Assembly: GCF_009720745.1 (NCBI RefSeq)
Contig: NZ_WNKX01000007.1
Location: 1 to 64,000, forward strand
DNA from: Massilia eburnea
Lineage (GTDB): Bacteria; Pseudomonadota; Gammaproteobacteria; Burkholderiales; Burkholderiaceae_D
Direction: 5' to 3'
DNA: 64,000 nt
Below, in pieces: positions 1 to 5,842 of this stretch. Position 1 is the first letter of the stretch; every line of letters begins with the position of its first letter. The notes under the pieces are model-generated. The model was not told where the DNA came from and ran no database searches. It saw only the letters and a list, made by a program, of their open reading frames with translations. A program made the position numbers and the translations under genes.

Positions 1-87
1 AGCGCGCGAATAGCCCATTATGGTCCGTGCCTCAAGAGAGGCAACGCAGTTAGAGACCGGATATACGTGAGCAGTCGCACCTGGTGT

Positions 88-462
88 TCAAGAACGGAAT
101 GTTTGCAAACGAGGAGGAGTCCATATATGTGTCATACAGTCGGAATCTGCCGACAACGCGTCGCGAAGACGTTCGCAGAAGATGGCAAGCGGGTGTCCAA
201 TTGTACCTTTGAGAAGAACGTCAGTGACAATGGGGCGTGGTTGGAGTCTAAAACGGTCAAACAACGTTGGCTTCCTGATCGGCGTCAGACTTACCAAATC
301 CCAAACGGAGCCACTGGCATCAGCCACAATGAAGCCGATGCCGGAGTATTTTCGAATGGCGATAGAGTTCCACGAGTTTGCATCGTTTCCGTTCTCGATG
401 AGTTCAGCCCAGCCATCGGGAGCCACGATCACGATAGGAAATGGAAGATCAGTTACCATCAT
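88..462 (-). CDS. Hypothetical cassette protein, 124 aa
   Basis: I do not recognise the family. The ORF begins with two consecutive Met codons; a GAGG about ten bases upstream suits the second. The product has no signal peptide or membrane segment, so a cytoplasmic protein is likely. The N-terminal third, with APDGW followed by the acidic stretch ENGNDANSW, looks like a genuine folded protein rather than a shadow. It is the most distal ORF in view of a series of small minus-strand ORFs at the left edge. The sequence after its stop (1-87) contains CTCTAAC and a GCCTC/GAGGC inverted repeat that could be a degenerate attC. The overlapping plus-strand frame is rejected because its composition is unlike a protein. 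Confidence 0.6.
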   Translation of the reverse strand: MMVTDLPFPIVIVAPDGWAELIENGNDANSWNSIAIRKYSGIGFIVADASGSVWDLVSLTPIRKPTLFDRFRLQPRPIVTDVLLKGTIGHPLAIFCERLRDALSADSDCMTHIWTPPRLQTFRS

Positions 463-507
463 AGGAGCCTCGCGCGGTTCAACGTCCGCAGAACGGATTG
501 GCTGGGT

Positions 508-789
508 TTAGTCACTTAAGTCCCCGAGGGATAAATCTTCTCCGAGCAAATCCAGGCTATCCAGGACACCATCAATCCTTGCGCCGTCGCGAAGCCTGTA
601 TGCCGATAACAGGGCTCCAATGAAGCCAAGCGCTCCTGCGGAATAACACCATACGGCTTCTTGACCGCGCGGTGTTCGCAGCATGTAGTCTAACAGTGCA
701 CCAGCCAGTACCAGTCCGAAACAAGTAAAGACTATTTTCCATCGAAATTCAAAGCGCTCGAGTGCTTCTAGACTTTCAAACTTTTCCAA
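508..789 (-). CDS. Small membrane protein with two predicted TM helices, 93 aa
   Basis: The family is not recognised. Two hydrophobic stretches are visible, about residues 17-37 and 45-64, separated by a short charged loop (RTPRGQE). The C-terminal tail is acidic (DSLDLLGEDLSLGDLSD). This suggests a small inner-membrane protein with both ends in the cytoplasm. It has the orientation of the flanking cassette ORFs and is 45 bp from the next one. AAGGAAGACATCTT precedes the ATG, giving an acceptable ribosome site. Small membrane proteins are common in integron cassette arrays; nothing here points to a specific role. Confidence 0.6.
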   Translation of the reverse strand: MEKFESLEALERFEFRWKIVFTCFGLVLAGALLDYMLRTPRGQEAVWCYSAGALGFIGALLSAYRLRDGARIDGVLDSLDLLGEDLSLGDLSD

Positions 790-892
790 GATGTCTTCCT
801 TTCGCCAGCCATAGCACCTGCTCAGCGGGGCGCGAAGGCGGGCAATGTTCGGCTTAGCGGATCACTGGAGCAAGAGTGTAGAGCCAATTGCG

Positions 893-1297
893 TCAGTACC
901 ACTCACCCTCGTCTCCTTGAACTCGTGCCGCAAGCTTTTTGGCGACTGCTTTCATTTTCGCGATTGCGTTCTTACTAGGATTCTTGACCGTGATTTCGCC
1001 TCCAAAATAGTAGAAGTAGTGCTTTTCCTTCGACGAAGGGTCGATCCACGAAGCCATCAAAGTGTTAGAAGCCTGAATGACTTCTCGTGTTCGAGGACTT
1101 TCAGCGGTCGCGGTCGAATCCATTTCAAGCTGGCCGTCCGAAGCGACAGCGGCTTTCCATTCAAGCTCCGAAATCGGTTGTTTCGAACTCAGTGCCCATT
1201 CAGTAGCCCTGGTGATATGTAAGTCATAACCTGCCAAGGCGATGCCGGGCAGTCCAAACAGCGACAACAAGAAAAGTCGAGCAAGGATGTTGGTCAT
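893..1297 (-). CDS. Secreted hypothetical protein of the YDLHITR type, 134 aa
   Basis: Residues 1-22 form a classical Sec signal peptide (MTNILARLFLLSLFGLPG, then ALA as the likely cleavage site). The mature protein starts GYDLHITRATEW. From memory, a YDLHI(T/V)R start followed by a Trp and then an 'ISxxEW' segment marks a widespread family of small uncharacterised bacterial proteins, usually cytoplasmic; here it carries an export signal. A pattern YFYYFGGEITVKNPSK lies near the C-terminus. The function is unknown. The gene sits in the cassette array, and the region after its stop contains GCCGAAC, the same seven bases that start the best attC-like site. Confidence 0.65.
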   Translation of the reverse strand: MTNILARLFLLSLFGLPGIALAGYDLHITRATEWALSSKQPISELEWKAAVASDGQLEMDSTATAESPRTREVIQASNTLMASWIDPSSKEKHYFYYFGGEITVKNPSKNAIAKMKAVAKKLAARVQGDEGEWY

Positions 1298-1305
1298 ATT
1301 TGGAG

Positions 1306-1332
1306 CATTGTGCCGGCCGGAATGTCCGGCCG
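1306..1332. repeat. Perfect inverted repeat between two cassette ORFs
   Basis: On the minus strand CCGGCCGGA-CAT-TCCGGCCGG forms a 9-bp GC-only stem with a 3-nt loop directly after the stop of the 141-aa ORF. There is no T-run on either side, so it is not a typical intrinsic terminator. It may stabilise the 3' end of the mRNA or be part of a degenerate recombination site. Confidence 0.5.
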
Positions 1333-1333
1333 G

Positions 1334-1759
1334 TCAATGGATTGGCACATAGATTACAGTTCCGCGCGGCTCTTGAGAAAGCAGGCTAAAAACCCCTTGC
1401 CACCAAGCGGCTCCAACCGGAAGCAATCCTAACAGTCCCAAAACCGCAAAGAGCACAAAGTGAGCGATGCTCAATAGCGCGGCGACCTTAATTGCCCTTG
1501 GTGCCGGTTCAAGCACCTTTGCCGCTGGCACAGCGACTTGCAGAAGCCGGCCCAGAATCACTGCGAAGCTAGTGAAAATAAGCGCACAGGCAGTACCGAC
1601 TACGATAGCAACAACCGCGACACCAGCTAGAGTACGACAGCTCCAGTCCTGTGCCCCGCAACTGGCATCAGCACTGAGGACAAAAAAACATAACAGGCTT
1701 GCGAGGACTGAGCTGGCGCTTAGGAAGATCCCGGTGATTCTTGAAAAAATCATGCTCAT
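1334..1759 (-). CDS. Cassette membrane protein with three or four TM helices, 141 aa
   Basis: Hydrophobic segments lie at about residues 9-29, 46-72 and 92-120, with basic residues between them, indicating an integral inner-membrane protein. No family is recognised. Its ATG overlaps the stop of the preceding 66-aa ORF by four bases (ATGA), so the two are probably translationally coupled and belong to one cassette. A 9-bp perfect inverted repeat (CCGGCCGGA, loop CAT) follows the stop. A small soluble protein paired with a membrane partner is compatible with a toxin/immunity or regulatory pair, but nothing in the sequence proves that. Confidence 0.6.
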   Translation of the reverse strand: MSMIFSRITGIFLSASSVLASLLCFFVLSADASCGAQDWSCRTLAGVAVVAIVVGTACALIFTSFAVILGRLLQVAVPAAKVLEPAPRAIKVAALLSIAHFVLFAVLGLLGLLPVGAAWWQGVFSLLSQEPRGTVIYVPIH

Positions 1760-1956
1760 GCCTCGAAAATCCCGCTATCGAATGTGCCATTCAGACGACG
1801 GACTATCTTAAACTGGGTTTCCTCCGACTCGTGATCAATGCCATCAAGTCCGCGAATTTCGTGGCGGGCCGGCAGACGTGCAACTGGAATGAAGTCATCA
1901 AATCCGTTGTCGCGTATGACGTTGCGCGTGAGAGCAGCGAATGCTGTGATTTCCAT
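1756..1956 (-). CDS. Hypothetical 66-aa cassette protein coupled to the membrane protein downstream
   Basis: The ATG is preceded by AAGGATTAC, a good ribosome-binding site. The product (MEITAFAALTRNVIRDNGFD at the start, then FIPVARLPARHEIR) is hydrophilic and protein-like. Its stop overlaps the ATG of the next gene as ATGA. I recall short proteins with a 'GFDxFxPxxxxPxRxEI' pattern among uncharacterised bacterial ORFs but cannot name a family. No signal peptide or TM helix is visible. Overlapping ORFs in the other minus frame (1803-2036) and on the plus strand (1741-2073) are less likely because they lack a ribosome site and would lose the coupling. Confidence 0.55.
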   Translation of the reverse strand: MEITAFAALTRNVIRDNGFDDFIPVARLPARHEIRGLDGIDHESEETQFKIVRRLNGTFDSGIFEA

Positions 1957-2069
1957 GTAATCCTTGGGTCAAAAAAATATCTGGCTGACGAAACGTACGG
2001 CGTGAAGACAGATTTGTGGTCCAACGTGGCCGACAACCGACAACTGGCCAGTAATGTGAACGAAATTAA

Positions 2070-2420
2070 CTAGCTGCGCCGCCAACGACGAGCGAGCGCT
2101 CCGCTTTTTACACGAAGTTTATGAGCACACCATAAGAAGATCGCAGGCGCAAGCGGGGTTATACCAAAAATGGCAAGCCCAATAACCAGACTTCCACTCG
2201 GGGAAGCTGTAGAGGAAAGAACTGCGAAAAAGCCAAGCAAGATGCCACCGATAACAAGTAAAGCAATGGTCAACGGAAGCCAATTCCTTGCGCCGGCAAC
2301 AGCAAGGCCAGTAACAAAAGTGAGCAAGATCATGCCAGCACCAGCACCCAGTCGCCAAAACATGGCACTGAGGGGAAGCACAAGAATGAAAAGCAGGAGC
2401 TGTTTGATTGCGTGTCGCAT
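2070..2420 (-). CDS. Small polytopic membrane protein, 116 aa
   Basis: Four hydrophobic stretches are visible (about residues 9-20, 25-40, 48-70 and 77-100), followed by a basic tail ending ALARRWRRS. This is the layout of a small inner-membrane protein with the positive-inside rule placing the C-terminus in the cytoplasm. No family is recognised. The gene has the cassette orientation and is preceded by one of the GC-rich attC-like repeats. The downstream gap 1957-2069 contains the hairpin TGGCC/GGCCA and GTTGTCGG, similar to the R'-like ends of the other repeats. Confidence 0.6.
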   Translation of the reverse strand: MRHAIKQLLLFILVLPLSAMFWRLGAGAGMILLTFVTGLAVAGARNWLPLTIALLVIGGILLGFFAVLSSTASPSGSLVIGLAIFGITPLAPAIFLWCAHKLRVKSGALARRWRRS

Positions 2421-2436
2421 CTTAGACTCACCGTTT

Positions 2437-2498
2437 GCGATAACCGGCGACCAAGGCGCGCAGCGCGCAAGCCGTTCGGTTGGTCAAGTTGTTTTCCC
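2437..2498 (-). repeat. attC-like repeat, third in the array
   Basis: This repeat lies between the 105-aa and 116-aa cassette ORFs. It carries the same core GCGCGCAGCGCG (2456-2467) as two other repeats, flanked by GACCAA and TTGGTC arms that pair with one another. On the minus strand the right end reads CGCCGGTTATCG, matching the GTTNTCG ending of its neighbours rather than the strict GTTRRRY. The shared sequence and position make common origin likely. Confidence 0.5.
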
Positions 2499-2501
2499 TT
2501 G

Positions 2502-2819
2502 TTACCACCAGCGCTCCTCAAGAGGCAAATCCAGATCAGCAGGCCCCGCAAGCCGCCAACGAATCGCCTCATCGACAGACAGTGAGCGGAGCCCACAGTG
2601 ACGCACGTTGCACGAATGCGTCCCCCCATCTACGAGGGAGATTCCTTCCACTTGAATCCCGGATGAATCGACACTCGAAACGAGGCAAGGATGGAAGGAG
2701 CAGCTCTCAAAATAGTCCCCGACACTAAGAGAACCAGGCTGGTTGATACGGATTGGCATAAGCTGGGAATACTCCACCACAGAACTTCCATCTTCAAGAA
2801 AGAGCGGTACGGTTTGCAT
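2502..2819 (-). CDS. Hypothetical cassette protein, 105 aa
   Basis: The frame is open from a TTG at 2831, but the ATG at 2819 (MQTVPLFLEDGSS) is the better start because the upstream codons lie within the attC-like repeat. The protein is soluble-looking, with no signal peptide or membrane helix, a cysteine-containing middle (YFESCSFHPCLVSS) and an acidic C-terminus ending LDLPLEERWW. No family is recognised. It is flanked on both sides by repeats sharing the core GCGCGCAGCGCG, the arrangement expected of a single-ORF gene cassette. Confidence 0.6.
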   Translation of the reverse strand: MQTVPLFLEDGSSVVEYSQLMPIRINQPGSLSVGDYFESCSFHPCLVSSVDSSGIQVEGISLVDGGTHSCNVRHCGLRSLSVDEAIRWRLAGPADLDLPLEERWW

Positions 2820-2825
2820 ATTTAG

Positions 2826-2897
2826 GCCCAAAACCGACGAGAACCGACGACTGTAGCGCGCAGCGCGTAAGCCGTCCGGCTGATTAAAAGATTGGGC
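2826..2897 (-). repeat. attC-like repeat, second in the array
   Basis: On the minus strand this 72-bp segment starts GCCCAAT (one base from RYYYAAC) and ends GTTTTGGGC, whose GGGC pairs with the GCCC of the start. The centre carries GCGCGCAGCGCG (plus-strand 2856-2867), followed on the minus strand by GTCGTCGGTTCTCG. It separates two cassette ORFs. The ends are less canonical than those of 3177-3237, so this is a supported but imperfect call. Confidence 0.55.
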
Positions 2898-2906
2898 ATG
2901 AAATAG

Positions 2907-3170
2907 TTAGTCAAAGTGGTGATCCACCACTTTCTCGGATCGACGCCAGAAGAATACTCCAATTGCAATTGACATCGGAAGGCCCACAAAAAGCAGCCGA
3001 GGATCACCCAGAATACCAAGTAACCACCCAACGGCGCACGCAAAAAGCGGGCCCCAAAAAGTGCTTGCCAATAAAGTCAAGCAACAACGTACGAACCAGC
3101 GCCTGTGGCGCAGCCCGATGAAGGGTAACACGATCACAGCAACCAACAGAGCCCAGTCATTCCACTGCAT
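2907..3170 (-). CDS. Small membrane protein of a gene cassette, 87 aa
   Basis: The product has hydrophobic segments at about residues 6-20, 30-53 and 58-74, ending in a charged tail (RRSEKVVDHHFD), so it is probably a three-helix inner-membrane protein. No family is recognised. The start codon lies only six bases after the end of the best attC-like site (3177-3237), which is the normal spacing between an attC R' end and the ORF of the next cassette. A second attC-like repeat (2826-2897) follows its stop, so this ORF is bounded on both sides like a complete cassette. Confidence 0.65.
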   Translation of the reverse strand: MQWNDWALLVAVIVLPFIGLRHRRWFVRCCLTLLASTFWGPLFACAVGWLLGILGDPRLLFVGLPMSIAIGVFFWRRSEKVVDHHFD

Positions 3171-3173
3171 TGT

Positions 3174-3578
3174 TCAGCCCAACCGGCTTGGATTAACCGG
3201 CGCGCTTTGCGCGTCCGAGCTGGATGAAATGTTCGGCTTTTCTGCCGCTACGACCTTGATGGAGGATCGTCGCTCAGCTTCGTCTCCATAGCGCTCAATT
3301 ACTATCGCTTCATCCGGTGAAATTTGCACGCTAAAGAGTTTGTTTGTGCCGATGCCGTAAGAAATTTCGTGCGCCCCAAACAGCATATAGTGCCCGCCAC
3401 TCATAGACCACAATGTCAGTTCAACCTGAAAGATAAACCGCGAATGAACGGTTGAATGGTGTTCGAAGCCGGTTCCAGGGCGCCAAGAAATCGCTTGGGA
3501 GATCTGAACGGACTTTCCATTCAAAGACTCGACGAAATCCCCAAGTGCAATAGCGCTTTCTGTGTGAGTTGAGGCCAT
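3174..3578 (-). CDS. Hypothetical protein of the first cassette in view, 134 aa
   Basis: This soluble protein without a signal peptide is not assignable to a family. The middle is rich in aromatic and beta-forming residues (FIFQVELTLWSMSGGHYMLFGAHE), followed by SVQISPDEAIVIERYGDEAE. The last ~20 residues (after AAEKPNISSS) are encoded by the attC-like repeat itself; an ORF running through its own attC is common in integron cassettes. It is the cassette closest to the right edge of the array and would be the first transcribed if a promoter lies in 3640-3760. Confidence 0.6.
   Translation of the reverse strand: MASTHTESAIALGDFVESLNGKSVQISQAISWRPGTGFEHHSTVHSRFIFQVELTLWSMSGGHYMLFGAHEISYGIGTNKLFSVQISPDEAIVIERYGDEAERRSSIKVVAAEKPNISSSSDAQSAPVNPSRLG
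3177..3237 (-). repeat. attC-like recombination site (59-base element)
   Basis: Read on the minus strand, this 61-bp element starts with GCCGAAC (R'' consensus RYYYAAC, one mismatch) and ends with GTTGGGC (exact match to GTTRRRY); these two ends pair at six of seven positions. Inside are TTCATCC near the left end and TTAATCCAAGC near the right, resembling the interior of aadA-type attC sites. The centre is a GC hairpin CGCGC-AAA-GCGCG. It lies exactly at the junction of two ORFs with the expected orientation. The match is by eye; a covariance search (HattCI/IntegronFinder attC model) would settle it. Confidence 0.7.
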
Positions 3579-3602
3579 AAATGATTTAGGACGACGAACG
3601 TG

Positions 3603-3656
3603 TGCGACAACTGGCGGCTGGAGCGCGCAGCGCGGATGAACTCCCCTCAGCCATCG
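3603..3656 (-). repeat. attC-like repeat at the edge of the array
   Basis: This repeat contains the core GCGCGCAGCGCG (3623-3634) and, on the minus strand, GAGTTCATCCGCGC followed by CCGCCAGTTGTCGC, matching the general plan of the other repeats (TTCATCC on the left, GTTNTCG on the right). It lies just upstream of the 134-aa ORF, with no further cassette ORF on its other side. It therefore marks the array boundary or the remnant of a lost cassette. Confidence 0.5.
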
Positions 3657-3720
3657 CTAGTGCTCGATCTTCAAGTTCACTCAAAGCAGCTACGGTCATA
3701 AAGCGCCAAACGTGATATCG

Positions 3721-3735
3721 ACGTCAAATTGACGT
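3721..3735. promoter_or_regulatory. Palindromic operator-like site beside a possible promoter of the cassette array
   Basis: ACGTCAA-A-TTGACGT is a near-perfect 15-bp palindrome. Its right half supplies TTGACG on the minus strand, followed 18 nt later by CTTTAT, a plausible -35/-10 pair pointing into the array. It could be the array promoter (Pc-like) or an operator for an unknown regulator. The call is inference from sequence shape only. Confidence 0.35.
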
Positions 3736-3906
3736 TTTTGAAAATTTTAGCACGACGCGTAAACTCATTCGAAGGCATCAACAGCACGGGCGCCTCGTTG
3801 TACCTTGCCGTAAAAACGCCGATTAAATTGCAGAAGCGTGAAGCGGTTCGACGAACGTCTCAACGTTCATCGGGTTACGATCCGCCCGGTTCGTTCAGGG
3901 CAAGAA

Positions 3907-5616
3907 TTACTGCCCCTTCCCCGCCTTCTTCTTGCGCTCTTTTTCGTCGGCCTGCCATTCATCAATATGGGCTTCCTGGCGCAGCACGCGGGAACGGGGA
4001 TCGATGGTGTACAACTCACCGGCCGGTACCTTCAGTTCACCTTTGCCATCAGCCATGTCCAGGCGCTCGATGCGGTCACCCACCCTCACTTCGATCGGCA
4101 TCGGGAAGGCGCCACCATCCTTCAGTTTCCAGTGCAATTTGAGCTTGTCGTCTTCGCGTTCTTCCACCAGCTCCGGTACTGCAGCGTGATACAGATAAGC
4201 GTCGAAGAACCAGCCCAGGTCTCGGCCACTTACGTCCTTGACGATGCCAACGAATTCCTTGGTACTGCTGTAGCGCGGCTGGAAGTTGCCCGGCTTTGGG
4301 TTATCGGTGCCATACACAAGGCGGCGCGTGGCGCGGAAGAAGGCTTCATCGCCGATCAGGCCACGCAGCGTGTGCAGGATCAGGGATCCCTTGGCATAAA
4401 TATCGTTGCCTGGCCCGCCTCGCTCCTCTTCATATACATCTTCGATGCGCTTCGACTTTCCGCTCACGACCGGCACTTTGTTCAACAGATGCTGGCGTTG
4501 CTTGAACAACTCGGCGTAGTAGGCCTGGTCGCCGCGCAGGTATTCCAGGTAAAGCGGCTGCATATAGCTGCCGAAGCCTTCGTGCAGCCACATGTCGTCC
4601 CAGTCCGCGTTGGTCATCTGGTTACCGAACCATTCATGCGATAGTTCATGATGAAGCAGCCAGTCGTATCCCGTCGGGGCTTTCTTGTAACCGTTGCCGT
4701 AAGCATTGATGGTCTGGTGCTCCATGCCGAGGTGCGGCGTTTCGACCACGCCCATCTTCTCGTCGCCGAATGGGTATGGGCCGATGCGGCTCTCGAAGAA
4801 CTTGAGCATTGGCTTGAATTCGGTGAACAGGCCTTTGGCTTGCTTGTCGTGGCCCTTCAGGTACCAGAAGCGCAGAGGGATCTTGTTGCCGTACTGGCTG
4901 TCGTATTCACCGGACAGCATTTCATACGGCCCGATATTTAGCGCGATCCCGTAAGTGCTGGGGTTCTTTGCGCGCCAGTGCCAGGTACGCCAGCCATCCT
5001 TTTCGTCCATGCCCATGGACATGCCATTACCCGCGGCCACCAGCGGGGCCGGAACGGTGATGTGCATGTCCATCATTTTCGGTTTGCCTTGCGGATGGTC
5101 GATACATGGCCAGAACAGGTCACAGCCCTCGCCTTCCACCGTGGTCGAAACCCACGGCTGCCCGTCTTCCGTCTTACTCCAGACAAAAGCGCCGTCCCAC
5201 GGCGCGCGTTTCGCCACATGCGGCTTGCCGTGGTAGCGGATACGCACGACCGTGCGGGCACCCGCCGGCAGCGCCGTTGGCAGGGTCAGGAAAAGACGTC
5301 CTTCCGGATTGCTGATGGCCGATGGTGCCAGGGTCACGCCATCCACGCTGACCCCGTCCACCGGCAAATTGCGATCCAGTTCGACGGCGATGCGCGTCAG
5401 CGGTGCAGTCAACGCAAAGGTCAGCGCAGCATCCCCGGCGATACTTTGCGAAGTCGGGTCGACGCGCAGAGAAAGGTCAACATTTTCCAGGCTCACCGCT
5501 AGCTGTTCGCTGGCGCGCGGCGAACCGGAATTGGCGGTGAAATCAGTCATCGGGGTGGCACATCCGGCCAGCAACGCTGCACCGGCGGCAGCGACGGTGA
5601 GACTCCATCGGGTCAT
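3907..5616 (-). CDS. M1-family metallo-aminopeptidase, lipoprotein
   Basis: This zinc aminopeptidase of the M1 (gluzincin) family cleaves N-terminal residues from peptides. The zinc site is explicit: HELSH, then E 18 residues on (MWLHEGFGSY), with the exopeptidase motif GMEHQ about 35 residues upstream of HELSH. The N-terminus MTRWSLTVAAAGAALLAGCA is a lipoprotein signal with lipobox LAGC, so the enzyme is anchored in the periplasm or outer membrane. The frame is open ten codons further to a TTG, but the ATG at 5616 places the signal peptide correctly. At 569 aa it is shorter than four-domain PepN and close to the bacterial short M1 lipoproteins. The C-terminus is Lys-rich (DEKERKKKAGKGQ). 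The gene is transcribed alone. Confidence 0.9.
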   Translation of the reverse strand: MTRWSLTVAAAGAALLAGCATPMTDFTANSGSPRASEQLAVSLENVDLSLRVDPTSQSIAGDAALTFALTAPLTRIAVELDRNLPVDGVSVDGVTLAPSAISNPEGRLFLTLPTALPAGARTVVRIRYHGKPHVAKRAPWDGAFVWSKTEDGQPWVSTTVEGEGCDLFWPCIDHPQGKPKMMDMHITVPAPLVAAGNGMSMGMDEKDGWRTWHWRAKNPSTYGIALNIGPYEMLSGEYDSQYGNKIPLRFWYLKGHDKQAKGLFTEFKPMLKFFESRIGPYPFGDEKMGVVETPHLGMEHQTINAYGNGYKKAPTGYDWLLHHELSHEWFGNQMTNADWDDMWLHEGFGSYMQPLYLEYLRGDQAYYAELFKQRQHLLNKVPVVSGKSKRIEDVYEEERGGPGNDIYAKGSLILHTLRGLIGDEAFFRATRRLVYGTDNPKPGNFQPRYSSTKEFVGIVKDVSGRDLGWFFDAYLYHAAVPELVEEREDDKLKLHWKLKDGGAFPMPIEVRVGDRIERLDMADGKGELKVPAGELYTIDPRSRVLRQEAHIDEWQADEKERKKKAGKGQ

Positions 5617-5842
5617 GAATTGTCCAGAAACAAAGTAATGGTGCAATATAGCATCGCTTGAAGGAGTGCGGAGCCGATGGGATCGTAAATACCCGCTACC
5701 GAGATTTCATTACATCGCATTCCAGACCGCCAAAATGGAAACAAGTGCGCCGAAAGGAGTTTTCGGCTTGGCCTTTCGACGTACCTTCCACATCAAATCC
5801 GGCATCACGATGCCTGTTGCGGGCTTTTCGTTGAAGCGGCCC

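Larger units (their letters stand above)
3579..3906. other. 328-bp non-coding boundary between the cassette array and the M1 peptidase gene
   Basis: No convincing gene is seen here. The segment holds the last attC-like repeat (3603-3656), a palindrome with arms ACGTCAA/TTGACGT around one central base (3721-3735), and a possible minus-strand promoter reading into the array (TTGACG, 18-nt spacer, CTTTAT). A hairpin GACGAACGT/ACGTTCATC (3850-3871) follows the peptidase stop and could help end its transcript. There is no trace of an integrase gene, which would normally occupy this side of an integron. Confidence 0.5.

Noticed and set aside
67..519. 150-aa plus-strand ORF at the left edge
   Set aside because: The product is Arg/Cys/Trp-rich and unlike a folded protein; the minus-strand 124-aa ORF fits the array direction.
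1741..2073. 110-aa plus-strand ORF in the cassette array
   Set aside because: It opposes the direction of all cassettes and overlaps the coupled 66-aa ORF that has a ribosome site; kept out although its composition is not absurd.
3603..3656. Reading the GCGCGCAGCGCG repeats as transcription terminators
   Set aside because: No T-runs follow on either strand, and the repeats share sequence and position relative to ORFs, which fits recombination sites better.
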